Shown here: in pieces, positions 9,942 to 17,771 of the stretch
How positions within the stretch are numbered: position 1 is the first letter of the stretch
Layout: every line of letters begins with the position of its first letter
Source: JAMIFV01 sp035906055
Lineage (GTDB): Bacteria; Pseudomonadota; Alphaproteobacteria; Rickettsiales; JABCZZ01
Reading direction: 5' to 3'
Assembly (NCBI GenBank): GCA_035906055.1
Contig: JAMIFV010000005.1
Span: 1-64,000 of the forward strand
DNA: 64,000 nucleotides
Notes under the pieces: model-generated
What the model was told of the DNA's origin: nothing
Seen by the model: the letters and a program-made list of their open reading frames with translations, nothing else
The model's database searches: none
Made by a program: the position numbers and the translations under genes

Positions 9942-10132
9942 TGGGGGGCACGCTGCCCCCATTTACGCTCCGCGTAAATTCCCCTGCGGGGTCGTCGCTC
10001 ACGCTCCTCCATGCCTACGGCAAAGCTTCTGGAACCAGCACTTATACAGGCTTTGCCGTATTGTTTGGAGGAGTTCTACACGACGACCCCTTTAGAGGGG
10101 GAGCGGTAGCGGGGGCGGAACGCACCCCTCTT
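9942..10132. repeat. Two-armed copy B of the GGAGGAG/CGACGACCCC family
   Basis: The left half reads GGGGGGCACGCTGCCCCC, ATTTACGCTCCGCGTAAAT, CCCCTGCGGGGTCGTCG, CTCCTCCATGC. The right half is the same module inverted: GGAGGAGTTCTACACGACGA, CCCCTTTAGAGGGG, GGGGGCGGAACGCACCCC. A loop of about 40 bases separates them, so the whole unit can fold as one long hairpin of nested hairpins. It follows the tldD stop directly. The remainder of this 476-base gap (10133-10407) is AT-rich leader DNA. Confidence 0.88.
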
Positions 10133-10304
10133 AAAAAGATTTATTACAGTTGTGTTACGGTTCTGTGAATTGATTGTGACAACACCATATTGCGTTTGCT
10201 GGCATGGGCCACTTTGGATATAATGAAATTGTAAAGACAAGAAAACATCTAAAAAATTATAAAAAACAGTAAAGTAGGAGACTAAACAAAAATACCCCGG
10301 AAAG

Positions 10305-10358
10305 TTAATTTTGCATTAGGGCTCATGTGATACCTTCAACGCTGTAATGCAAAATTAA
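10305..10358. repeat. 14-bp inverted repeat upstream of the 61-aa gene
   Basis: TTAATTTTGCATTA (10305-10318) and TAATGCAAAATTAA (10345-10358) are exact inverted copies with a 26-base spacer. They sit 50-100 bases before the ATG at 10408. This could be an operator, an mRNA hairpin or the trace of an insertion-sequence end; the sequence alone does not decide. Confidence 0.55.
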
Positions 10359-10407
10359 GTGGACAACGATAAAATAAAACACCAGAACTTTTAAGGAGTA
10401 AACATTT

Positions 10408-10593
10408 ATGAAGGGGTTTAGAGATATGATAGATGGAACGATGGCATCTGATGCTGGTATCTCTGCAGCTCGTGCAGCCAGTGGAAATGACTTAGATGTT
10501 CGGCTGGCACGCGATATTTGTACTAAACTTTGCTCTACTCAAGGGCTAGATGGTCATGCTGTCAGTGCCCCTGTCGTTGGTCGCGGCCGTTAA
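10408..10593 (+). CDS. Small protein of unknown function, 61 aa
   Basis: I do not recognise it. The ATG follows a strong SD (AAGGAG, spacing about 10), and a strong terminator follows 27 bases after the stop, so it is a convincing single-gene transcription unit despite its size. The product (MKGFRDMIDGTMASDAGISA...) is soluble, has no signal peptide or membrane helix, contains two Cys in CTKLCSTQG, and ends in a basic Gly/Arg tail (VVGRGR). Codon use is more AT-rich than in the neighbouring metabolic genes. Confidence 0.65.
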   Translation: MKGFRDMIDGTMASDAGISAARAASGNDLDVRLARDICTKLCSTQGLDGHAVSAPVVGRGR

Positions 10594-10620
10594 GAAACGC
10601 TAGCACATAGTGAATAAGGG

Positions 10621-10658
10621 AGTGTCCTAAATCACACGGATTTAGGACACTTTTTATT
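10621..10658 (+). terminator. Rho-independent terminator after the 61-aa gene
   Basis: A perfect 12-bp stem AGTGTCCTAAAT / ATTTAGGACACT with a 7-base loop, followed by TTTTTATTTT. It lies 27 bases after the stop codon. Confidence 0.88.
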
Positions 10659-10684
10659 TTGTGCAATAATGCTCAGATTTTCGT

Positions 10685-10743
10685 TTAACTTACCAGATAC
10701 ATAGCATATTATAAGAAACCTTGATCTCCACAGCGTCTGTGGA
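10685..10743 (+). promoter_or_regulatory. Putative promoter and operator-like palindrome before the 120-aa gene
   Basis: TTAACT (10685-10690) and TATTAT (10707-10712), 16 bases apart, resemble -35/-10 elements. Just downstream is the palindrome TCCACAGCGTCTGTGGA (10727-10743; 7-bp arms around CGT), placed where a repressor would block transcription. Function is inferred from position only. Confidence 0.35.
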
Positions 10744-10765
10744 CACTGTACTATTGAAGTAAACA

Positions 10766-11128
10766 ATGAATAAGAAAAGCAATTGGGCTGCCAGCGGATT
10801 TGGCCGAAAAGTATCCCCTGATTTGGTGGATGACGAATTTCTTGACGCTGAGATTGTCATCCTACTTCAGGGAACCAACTTGTTCGGTGATCAAATTTAT
10901 TCCTACGTTCAGTTAACTGGTCGTAATCTCAAAGATATGTTTGCCAAAATGCAGAAGGGCGAAAATTTTAAGCCCGCTGACTTCGGCACCGTGCTTTCCG
11001 CAGGACGCGGCGAACCCAGTAAGGAAGTGCGCGCTGAAATGGCCGCAGGGTATGATATGATCGAGGTGCCGCCTCCCGTTCAGGCGAACCCGGTATTCGT
11101 ACAGCCCAAGTTTTTTGGTGACGAATAA
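10766..11128 (+). CDS. Conserved-looking soluble protein of unknown function, 120 aa
   Basis: I do not recognise the family. The product starts MNKKSNWAASGFGRKV, has an acidic segment (LVDDEFLDAEIVILLQG), then YSYVQLTGRNLKDMFAKM and a Pro-rich C-terminus (EVPPPVQANPVFVQPKFFG). There is no signal peptide, membrane helix or Cys. Its own upstream promoter-like sequence and the repeat DNA on its downstream side suggest a monocistronic unit. No role can be assigned from context (tldD upstream, gshA convergent). Confidence 0.65.
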   Translation: MNKKSNWAASGFGRKVSPDLVDDEFLDAEIVILLQGTNLFGDQIYSYVQLTGRNLKDMFAKMQKGENFKPADFGTVLSAGRGEPSKEVRAEMAAGYDMIEVPPPVQANPVFVQPKFFGDE

Positions 11129-11140
11129 TTAAACTCTACT

Positions 11141-11253
11141 TACGCTTTGAACTGCTTTGTCACTGCGGTGCTCGAATCCGCACGTACTTACGTGTACGCT
11201 TGCGGTTCTGCGCTCCTCGTTCCTCGCATTTCTTCGCCTAAGCGAGTTTAACG
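11141..11253. repeat. Palindromic element related in design to the second repeat family
   Basis: The arms AAACTCTACTTACGC and GCCTAAGCGAGTTT are roughly complementary. The core carries GTGCTCGAATCCGCAC, CGTACTTACGTGTACG and CGCTCCTCG. The layout (self-complementary arms, GTAC-rich centre, CTCCTCG) parallels copies at 3.9 and 22.3 kb, but the sequence is more diverged. Confidence 0.5.
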
Positions 11254-11261
11254 GTAAAAAA

Positions 11262-11364
11262 CAACTCTATTCCAGAGCTTCGCCGTATGTTTGGAGGAGC
11301 TCTATCGCGACGACCCCGCAAGGGGTGAATGCGCGGAGCGCAGAGGGGAAAGCGTTTCCCCTTA
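11262..11364. repeat. Single-arm copy C of the GGAGGAG/CGACGACCCC family
   Basis: Contains TTGGAGGAGCTCTATCGCGA, CGACCCCGCAAGGGG, GAATGCGCGGAGCGC and the palindrome GGGGAAAGCGTTTCCCC (11345-11361). It lies just downstream of the gshA stop on the other strand. Its order of modules matches the copy inside mutY most closely. Confidence 0.82.
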
Positions 11365-11371
11365 TTTATAC

Positions 11372-12628
11372 CTAAATGCTAAACCCTATATCTAAACTAT
11401 CATACACCTCACGGCTGGCGGCGAGTGTGGAGAGCGTTGCCACAAGGCCGAACACACAGAAATTACAATCCGATATCGCCACGCGGTTTTTGGCCTGCTC
11501 GCCGCATTCCGCCTGGTCGCACATGCCCGCAAAGCGCATGCCCGCCGCGTTGAGGTTGGAAAGCGCGTCGCGTTCGGTGTTGATGCGGTACGCGCCGCCC
11601 ACCGGCACGCCGTCCACCAGATAGAGCATGGGTTCGGCCACGGCGCCTTCCACGCGGTCGATGGTCGGGATGCCTTCCTGCACGATCACCTCGGTGTTCT
11701 GTGTGCCTTCCTTGATGACGTTCATCTTGTTGCGGATCTTTTTGTTAAGCTCCATCAGCTCTTCGCCGCCCTGCACGGTCATGATGCCCATGCCATAGGT
11801 GCCGCTATCGGCCTTGATGAACACATACGGCGTTTGCGTAATGTTATGTTCGCTGTATTTAACGCGTGTAAGGTGCAGCACGCGCTCCACGCCCAGCGCC
11901 ACGCATTCGATGCCTTTACTTTCTTTGAAATCCACGATGCCGCAGCGGTGCGAGGTGGCGGTGATAAGCCACGGGTCGATGCCGAATTCACGACCAAAAT
12001 CTTCGGCCAGTTTATCATACACACGCGCATGCTCGCTCTTGCGGCGGCGGTACCAGCCCAGTTCCGGCGAAGGCTGCACCGGCTGCGCAATGCCGCGCAG
12101 CGCTTCGGGGAAACCGGAGGTGCAGTCGTTATTGAGCAGGATGAATTGCGGGTCGAACCCGTCGCGCGTCACCAGCCTGCCGTCTTTCTGCATAAGCGCA
12201 TGTTCGGTGATGCTGCGCTCACTGAGCGTTTGCAGCGTGAGGTTTTCTTCGGACGCAAGCGTGCCGATGCGTACATCGCGCCCGGTAAGCGCCACGATAT
12301 CGCAAAGCACGGCGAGGTTCTCAAGGTAGCCAAGGTTGCGTGTGTGGTTCTCCGGCACGATCAGCACGCGCTCGGTAGGCGTTTTCATGGCATCAAGGCG
12401 GTCGCGCAGGTTGTTCACGGAGCGTGTGCGCGCAGCAGCCGAAATATTATTGAACCCGGCGGGAAAGAGGTTGGTGTCCACCGGCGCCAGTTTATAGCCG
12501 GAATGGCGCAGGTCCACGGAGCTGTAAAGCGGGGGGGGCACGGCTTCGCGTCTGGCATGCAGCCAGTCTTCTATCTGGGGGCGTTTTGCCTGCAGTAATC
12601 CGTCCAGTATTTCAATAATGGTAGCCAT
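11372..12628 (-). CDS. gshA: Glutamate-cysteine ligase, Acidithiobacillus-type GshA
   Basis: First step of glutathione synthesis: ATP-dependent joining of glutamate and cysteine. The 418-residue protein matches the small GshA family first described from Acidithiobacillus ferrooxidans rather than E. coli GshA. Features include LRHSGYKLAPVDTNLFPAGFNN near residue 40, VLIVPENHTRN, FILLNNDCTSG, and an ATP-grasp-like section YVFIKADSGTYGMGIM with IVQEGIPT. Its ATG overlaps the rsmE stop, so the two are co-transcribed. A MAPEG-family gene and arsC elsewhere in the window fit glutathione use. Confidence 0.9.
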   Translation of the reverse strand: MATIIEILDGLLQAKRPQIEDWLHARREAVPPPLYSSVDLRHSGYKLAPVDTNLFPAGFNNISAAARTRSVNNLRDRLDAMKTPTERVLIVPENHTRNLGYLENLAVLCDIVALTGRDVRIGTLASEENLTLQTLSERSITEHALMQKDGRLVTRDGFDPQFILLNNDCTSGFPEALRGIAQPVQPSPELGWYRRRKSEHARVYDKLAEDFGREFGIDPWLITATSHRCGIVDFKESKGIECVALGVERVLHLTRVKYSEHNITQTPYVFIKADSGTYGMGIMTVQGGEELMELNKKIRNKMNVIKEGTQNTEVIVQEGIPTIDRVEGAVAEPMLYLVDGVPVGGAYRINTERDALSNLNAAGMRFAGMCDQAECGEQAKNRVAISDCNFCVFGLVATLSTLAASREVYDSLDIGFSI

Positions 12629-13383
12629 CAGCGTTCTTCTCCGTTGCGGAATGCGGGTGTGTGCTGCCAGTCGCCCGCAGCGGACTGTACCAGCGTGATA
12701 AGTGCGATCGCGGCCGTGTCGGCACGTAATATGCGGGGGCCGAGCGTTACGGCGCGTGTAAAGGGCAGGCTGCGCAGCAGCGCGAATTCTTCCTGCGAGA
12801 AGCCGCCTTCCGGCCCAACCAGTACGGCATGTTTTTCCTGTGCGGTGATGACGGACGCTAACGTTTTCCCGCCGCCGGATTCGTCGCCGTATAACAGCAC
12901 GCGGTCTTGCGGCCAGTTGCCAAGCGCGGAGGCGAGCGCCCTGGCGGCGTCGACCTGCGGCACGTCCATGCGTTCGCTCTGCTCGGCGGCTTCCATGGCG
13001 ATGGCGTGCAGGCGTGTTTCATTCACCTTATCAATAGTGGTGTAGCGCGTGGTGACAGGGCAGATGCGCGATACGCCGAGTTCGGTGGCTTTTTCCACTA
13101 CCCCGTCCGTGCGGCCGTTCTTCAGCGGTGTACAGAGCAGCCAGAGGTCGGGTGAGTAACGTTGCTCACGAATTCTTTTAACGGCGTGAAGCTGTGCCGA
13201 TTTCTTGCCGGATTGCTCCAGCGTGGCCTGCCAGTCGCCGTCACGTCCGTTGAACAGCACGGCTTCCTGCCCGGCCTTGAGCCGCATCACGTTGAGCAGG
13301 TAATGGGCGCGCTTGTCGTCGCATGCTGCGACGCTGCCTTCGCAAAGGCGGGAATCGGTATAAAGGCGGATAGGGCTAGGCAT
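12628..13383 (-). CDS. rsmE: 16S rRNA m3U1498 methyltransferase RsmE
   Basis: A SPOUT-class methyltransferase that modifies U1498 of 16S rRNA with S-adenosylmethionine. The 251-residue product has an N-terminal PUA-like domain (RLYTDSRLCEG...HYLLNVMRLKAGQEAVLFNG), the middle signature PLKNGRTDGVVEKATELGV, AAEQSERMDVP, and the C-terminal knot motifs LVGPEGGFSQEE and LGPRILRADTAAIA. Length is normal. It is divergent from ubiA, and the two 5' ends share a heptad-repeat region that could fold. Confidence 0.95.
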   Translation of the reverse strand: MPSPIRLYTDSRLCEGSVAACDDKRAHYLLNVMRLKAGQEAVLFNGRDGDWQATLEQSGKKSAQLHAVKRIREQRYSPDLWLLCTPLKNGRTDGVVEKATELGVSRICPVTTRYTTIDKVNETRLHAIAMEAAEQSERMDVPQVDAARALASALGNWPQDRVLLYGDESGGGKTLASVITAQEKHAVLVGPEGGFSQEEFALLRSLPFTRAVTLGPRILRADTAAIALITLVQSAAGDWQHTPAFRNGEER

Positions 13384-13388
13384 CAGGG

Positions 13389-13512
13389 GGATTAGGGATT
13401 AGGGATTGGAGAATAGAGCAGATATATAGTACATATTTTAAGAAATATAACCCCCCTAATGCCCAATCCCTAATGCCCAATCCCTAATGCCCAATCCCTA
13501 ATGCCCAATCCC
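13389..13512. repeat. Heptad tandem repeats between rsmE and ubiA, with mini-ORFs
   Basis: Left block: three 7-mers GGATTAG, GGATTAG, GGATTGG (13389-13409). Right block: four exact copies of the 14-mer TAATGCCCAATCCC (13457-13512), itself two related 7-mers. The two blocks are inverted relatives and can pair. Each right-hand unit holds ATG CCC AAT CCC followed by TAA of the next unit, so starts at 13459, 13473 and 13487 make four-codon ORFs (MPNP) that overlap through TAATG. The fourth ATG (13501) opens ubiA. Confidence 0.92.
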
Positions 13513-14343
13513 TATTTTAGACTCCTGCGCCTGCACCAGCCCACGGGCATATGGCTTTTGCTGTTTCCCTGCTGGTGGGGCATTGCGCTGGCCAGCGAGG
13601 GCATTCCCTCTTTGTGGCTCATGCTGCTGTTTGGCATAGGCGCGGTGGTGATGCGCGGAGCGGGCTGCATTGTAAACGACATGGCCGACCGCGAGTTTGA
13701 CCGCAAGGTGGAGCGCACCCGCACGCGCCCGCTGGCCAGCGGCGAGCTGTCGATGAAGCAGGCATTCAGCATGCTGGCAATACTGCTGTGCATAGCTTTT
13801 CTCATCGTATTGCAGATGAAATTCATAGTGATAATACTCGCATTCTCGTCGCTCGCCTTAGTCGTTATGTACCCGTTCATGAAGCGCATTACGTGGTGGC
13901 CGCAGGCGTTCCTCGGCCTCACCTTCAACTGGGGCGCGCTCATGGGCTATGCGGCGGTGCAGGGCGAGGTGGGGCTTCCCGCCATACTGCTGTATGCAGG
14001 CGGCGTGTTCTGGACGCTGGGCTATGACACTATTTATGCCCATCAGGATAAGGCTGACGACATCCATGCCGGTGTCAAGTCCACCGCGCTGCGTTTCGGC
14101 GATAACAGCCAGGCTTATATCACTGTGTTCTACGCGCTCAGCACGTTGCTATGGGGCGCTGCGGCTGCGTTGAAAGCGGGCAATGAGGCAGCGTTGCTGG
14201 CCGTGCCGGTCGCCACGCACTTTATCTGGCAGGTGCATTTTGTTGATCTGGATAACCCCAAAAGCTGCATGCGCATTTTCAAGTCCAACACTTTGCTGGG
14301 CTTAATAATGCTCACCGCCTTACTGGCGTTCAGCTCAGTTTAG
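13501..14343 (+). CDS. ubiA: 4-hydroxybenzoate polyprenyltransferase
   Basis: UbiA attaches the polyprenyl tail to 4-hydroxybenzoate in ubiquinone synthesis at the inner membrane. The 280-residue product has the start RLLRLHQPTGIWLLLFPCWWG, the first Asp motif NDMADREFDRKVERTRTRPLASG, the second YDTIYAHQDKADD, and about eight helices. The start is forced: an in-frame TAA lies at 13471, so the ATG at 13501 (the last repeat unit) is the first possible. No SD is visible, which makes coupling to the upstream mini-ORFs worth testing. Its end overlaps convergent aspC by 14 bases. Confidence 0.94.
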   Translation: MPNPYFRLLRLHQPTGIWLLLFPCWWGIALASEGIPSLWLMLLFGIGAVVMRGAGCIVNDMADREFDRKVERTRTRPLASGELSMKQAFSMLAILLCIAFLIVLQMKFIVIILAFSSLALVVMYPFMKRITWWPQAFLGLTFNWGALMGYAAVQGEVGLPAILLYAGGVFWTLGYDTIYAHQDKADDIHAGVKSTALRFGDNSQAYITVFYALSTLLWGAAAALKAGNEAALLAVPVATHFIWQVHFVDLDNPKSCMRIFKSNTLLGLIMLTALLAFSSV

Positions 14344-15529
14344 CGCAGGTCGCTTTAATGCGGTCGCAGGCCTTGGCGAGCAGGGCGTCCGAGGTCGCAT
14401 AGGAAATGCGGAAATACCCCTCAAGCCCGAACGCGCTGCCTGCCACGGCGGCCACTAACCCGTCTTCCAGCAGGTATTCGCAGAATTCGATGCTGTTATT
14501 GATTGAGCGGCCTTCCGGCGTTTTCTTGCCGAACAGCCTGGAGCAGTTGGGGAACAGGTAGAACGCGCCTGCGGGCATGGAGCAGGAAAGGCCGGGAATG
14601 GCGTTGAGCGCGGCGGCTACCGTATCACGGCGTTTTGTAAATGCGTCCACCCAGCCGGGCAGGAAGCTGGTGGGTTCGTTGAGTGCCGCCACCGATGCAG
14701 CCTGGCTGATGGAGCAGGGGTTGGACGTGCTCTGGGACTGGATATCGGTCATCGCGGTGATGATGGTTTTGTTGCCGCCCGCATAGCCGATGCGCCAGCC
14801 GGTCATGGAGAACGCCTTGGAAACGCCGTTCACGGTGAGGGTGCGGTCGAACAGTTTGGGTTCGATCTGTGCGATGGTGGAGAACGTGCCTTCATAGAGG
14901 AGGTGTTCGTAGATATCGTCGGCGATGATGCCCACCTGCGGATGTTTCAGCAGTATGTCGGCAATCGCGCGCAGTTCTTCTTTCGTATAGGCCGCGCCGG
15001 TGGGATTGGAAGGCGAATTGAGGATAAGCCACTTGGTTTTACGGGTGATGGCCTTGTCGAGGTCGGCGGGGTTCAGCTTGAAGCCCTGCGTTTCCGGGCA
15101 GGCAACCGTAACCGGCGTGCCGCCTGCGAACGCCACCATATCCGGGTAGGAAACCCAGTACGGCGCGGGGATGATCACTTCGTCGCCTTCTTCCACGCTG
15201 GCCAGCAGCGCGTTGAATATCACCTGTTTTGCGCCCACGCCCACCACGATCTGGTTCGGCTGGTAGGTGAGGCCGTTCTCGCGGGTGAACTTGGCGATGA
15301 CCGCTTTCTTGAGCGCCGCCGTGCCGCCCACGGGCGTATATTTGGTATCGCCTTTGGTGATGGCGTCGATCGCCGCCTTCTTGATGTGTTCGGGAGTATC
15401 GAAGTCCGGTTCGCCTGCGCCAAGGCCGATGACGTCTTTACCCGCGGCTTTCAGCTCGGCGGCTTTGGTGGTAACGGCAATGGTGGGAGAGGGCTTGATA
15501 CGGCTGAGGCGGGAGGCGAGCGTCGTCAT
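14330..15529 (-). CDS. aspC: Aspartate aminotransferase (class Ib, alphaproteobacterial type)
   Basis: A PLP enzyme interconverting aspartate and oxaloacetate; enzymes of this subclass often also act on prephenate. The 399-residue product has the N-terminal IKPSPTIAVTTKAAELKAAG, GLGAGEPDFDTPEHI, NSPSNPTGAAYT, the PLP-lysine motif SKAFSMTGWRIGYA near residue 240, and the C-terminal carboxylate-binding Arg in FRISYATS. It follows the FKBP gene with 29 bases between. Aspartate made here would feed nadA/nadC and the dap genes in the window. Confidence 0.93.
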   Translation of the reverse strand: MTTLASRLSRIKPSPTIAVTTKAAELKAAGKDVIGLGAGEPDFDTPEHIKKAAIDAITKGDTKYTPVGGTAALKKAVIAKFTRENGLTYQPNQIVVGVGAKQVIFNALLASVEEGDEVIIPAPYWVSYPDMVAFAGGTPVTVACPETQGFKLNPADLDKAITRKTKWLILNSPSNPTGAAYTKEELRAIADILLKHPQVGIIADDIYEHLLYEGTFSTIAQIEPKLFDRTLTVNGVSKAFSMTGWRIGYAGGNKTIITAMTDIQSQSTSNPCSISQAASVAALNEPTSFLPGWVDAFTKRRDTVAAALNAIPGLSCSMPAGAFYLFPNCSRLFGKKTPEGRSINNSIEFCEYLLEDGLVAAVAGSAFGLEGYFRISYATSDALLAKACDRIKATCAKLS

Positions 15530-15558
15530 AACGTTAGGTTCCTGAATGTTGTTGTCGT

Positions 15559-16578
15559 TTATTTTTTATCGGCTTGCGGGACGACTGGGGCTATACCGGC
15601 CTTCACTCCGGCCATTTCATGCAATACCTCGATAGCCGCCAGCACCACCTGGTCCTTGGGCAGTTTGGCGTCCTTCATGACGGATTCCACGCTGCTGTCG
15701 AGCTGGGCGAGGTAGGCCGGGGGGATGATGACGGTGCGCCTGCCTCCGGGCATCAGGCCGATAATGCCCTGCTCTATGCCGTAGGGCACCTGGCCGCGTC
15801 CCAGCGTGACTTTAAGCGGATTGTTACCCTCGCGTGAATAGATGAGCTTGCCGTCAAGGCTCCATAATGCCAGCAGGATGCGGGCTGTGTCGCCACAGTC
15901 ATAAGACCTTCCGTCACTGACGCGCTGGTCGATGACGCGCAGCTTCATCTGTGAAGAAGGCAGCGGGGTATCAATGGAAATAAGCGATGCCCGCGCCGTG
16001 AGCTGGCCTATGGAACCCGCGAACCTGAAGTTCTTCGCATCACGCAGCGTTTCGACATTGATGTTGGCGCCGAAGCCAAGTTCCGGCGCAATGGAAATGT
16101 CGCGCTCGCCGCCTTCTTTCATGCCGATGATGCCGCGCTCAAAGCCGGGCAGCATTTCGCCTGCACCCACGCGCATATTCTTTGAAGGCTCGCCCGTTTC
16201 CATATTGCTGAAAATGACGTTGCCGCCGCGCGTGGCATAGGTATAGCGCAACGTGGCTTTCTGCCCGCAGGCCAGGGGTTCACCGGTTCCCGCCTTCAGG
16301 TCGGATATGGAGACGGACGGGCTCGACACCGGAAACAGCGGCAGGGTAAACAGCGAAAAGTTATTGAAGGCATTGCCTTTGCAGTCAGGGTCGCTGGCCA
16401 CAGGCTGCGGGGTTATTACGGCTGCGGTAGTGGTTGAGGGGGTAACAGGCGGTTCAGGCGGCTTTTCGCCGAACAGTTGCGGCAGGCTGGTGGCTATGGC
16501 GTAAACAAAGAACAGCACGATTGCGTAGCGCACATAGCGCGCCACATCTTCCGGCCCGAAACCTTCCCTGTCGGACAT
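15559..16578 (-). CDS. Membrane-anchored protein with two FKBP-type isomerase domains
   Basis: FKBP domains catalyse cis-trans isomerisation of prolyl bonds. The 339-residue product has a short cytoplasmic N-terminus, one membrane helix (VRYAIVLFFVYAIATSLPQLF), a Pro/Thr linker, and two FKBP-like repeats. Domain 1 (about 110-210) includes GEMLPGFERGIIGMKEGGER. Domain 2 (about 215-325) includes GQVPYGIEQGIIGLMPGGRR. The second also has VIIPPAYLA, typical of the fold. Topology suggests a periplasmic folding factor. Between aspC and ychF, same strand. Confidence 0.85.
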   Translation of the reverse strand: MSDREGFGPEDVARYVRYAIVLFFVYAIATSLPQLFGEKPPEPPVTPSTTTAAVITPQPVASDPDCKGNAFNNFSLFTLPLFPVSSPSVSISDLKAGTGEPLACGQKATLRYTYATRGGNVIFSNMETGEPSKNMRVGAGEMLPGFERGIIGMKEGGERDISIAPELGFGANINVETLRDAKNFRFAGSIGQLTARASLISIDTPLPSSQMKLRVIDQRVSDGRSYDCGDTARILLALWSLDGKLIYSREGNNPLKVTLGRGQVPYGIEQGIIGLMPGGRRTVIIPPAYLAQLDSSVESVMKDAKLPKDQVVLAAIEVLHEMAGVKAGIAPVVPQADKK

Positions 16579-16602
16579 AGCGCACCCCTTATATGTTAAC
16601 CC

Positions 16603-17700
16603 TTACACATTAAACCTGAAATGCATGACGTCGCCGTCCTGCACTACGTATTCCTTGCCTTCGAGACGGAACTTGCCTGCTTCCTTGGCGCCCGCTTCGC
16701 CCTTATGGGCGATATAGTCGTTACAGGCGATAGTCTCGGAGCGGATGAAACCCTTCTCGAAGTCTGTATGTATCACACCGGCGGCCTGTGGGGCAAGCGC
16801 ACCGCGCGCCACGTTCCATGCGCGGGCTTCCTTGGGGCCGACGGTAAAGAAGGTGATGAGGCCGAGCAGCTGCGAACCAGCCTGGATGAGGCGCTTGAGG
16901 CCGGTTTCCTTGAGGCCAAGCGCATCGAGGAATTCTTTCTTGTCCTCGTCGGTGGGCAACTGCGCTACTTCCGATTCGATCTTGGCGGAGATAATGATAA
17001 CCGGCGCGGTGTTGCCGATGCGTTCCTGCACCTGTCTGGAGAAGCTGTTTCCGGTGGCGGCGCTGGCTTCTTCCACATTGCACACATACAGCACGGGCTT
17101 GGCGGTGAGGAGCTGGAAGGATTTGATGATTTTCTGTTCGCTATCGTCCACGGCTTTGTAGCTGCGCAGGGGCTTGCCTTCGCCTGCCACTTTCAGCAGC
17201 TTTTCCATTACCGGAACCTGTGCTGCGGCCTCTTTATCGCCGCGCGATTTTTTCTGCAGGGCGGGCAGGCGCTTTTCAAGGCTTTCAAGGTCGGCCAGCA
17301 CCAGTTCGGTTTCAATGATATCGGCGTCCGACAGCGGGTCGATGCGGCCTTCCACATGCGTGATGTCGCCGTCCTCAAAGCAGCGCAGCATGTAGATGAT
17401 GGCGTCCACCTCACGGATATGGGCGAGGAACTGGTTGCCGAGGCCTTCGCCTTTGCTGGCGCCGCGCACGAGGCCTGCAATATCCACGAACTCAAGCTGG
17501 TTGGGGATAATGGTTGCGGAGCCTGCGATCTTGGCCAGCGTGTCCAGCCTGTCGTCGGGCACGCTCACGCGGCCTACATTGGGTTCAATGGTGCAGAACG
17601 GGTAGTTTGCCGCTTCCGCAGCCTGCGTGGAAAGGAGCGCGTTGAAAAGCGTGGATTTGCCGACGTTCGGCAGGCCGACGATGCCGCAGTTAAAGCCCAT
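16603..17700 (-). CDS. ychF: Redox-regulated ATPase/GTPase YchF (OLA1 family)
   Basis: A universally conserved Obg-family P-loop protein that prefers ATP and binds ribosomes. The 365-residue product shows the P-loop GLPNVGKSTLFNAL, switch I region NYPFCTIEPN, the DIAGLVRGASKGEGLGNQFL motif, the altered specificity motif NVEE in place of NKxD, and the C-terminal TGS domain (GVIHTDFEKGFIRSE...EYVVQDGDVMHFRFNV). Length is typical. Pth follows upstream in the order pth-ychF, with a heptad repeat directly before this ATG. Confidence 0.97.
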   Translation of the reverse strand: MGFNCGIVGLPNVGKSTLFNALLSTQAAEAANYPFCTIEPNVGRVSVPDDRLDTLAKIAGSATIIPNQLEFVDIAGLVRGASKGEGLGNQFLAHIREVDAIIYMLRCFEDGDITHVEGRIDPLSDADIIETELVLADLESLEKRLPALQKKSRGDKEAAAQVPVMEKLLKVAGEGKPLRSYKAVDDSEQKIIKSFQLLTAKPVLYVCNVEEASAATGNSFSRQVQERIGNTAPVIIISAKIESEVAQLPTDEDKKEFLDALGLKETGLKRLIQAGSQLLGLITFFTVGPKEARAWNVARGALAPQAAGVIHTDFEKGFIRSETIACNDYIAHKGEAGAKEAGKFRLEGKEYVVQDGDVMHFRFNV

Positions 17701-17705
17701 AAGAT

Positions 17706-17733
17706 AGAGTCCAGAGTTCGGAGTTCAGAGTCC
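17706..17733. repeat. Heptanucleotide tandem repeat just upstream of ychF
   Basis: Four degenerate 7-base units in a row: AGAGTCC, AGAGTTC, GGAGTTC, AGAGTCC. The block begins 5 bases before the ychF ATG (minus strand), within its ribosome-binding region. Confidence 0.8.
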
Positions 17734-17771
17734 AGTGGGTTTTAGGAGGGAGGTGGGCAAAAAGCAAGGCT

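Noticed and set aside
13457..13512. CRISPR-like array at the ubiA 14-mer repeats
   Set aside because: The units are 14 bases, directly adjacent and without spacers, so this is a tandem repeat. No CRISPR array or cas gene was seen anywhere in the window.
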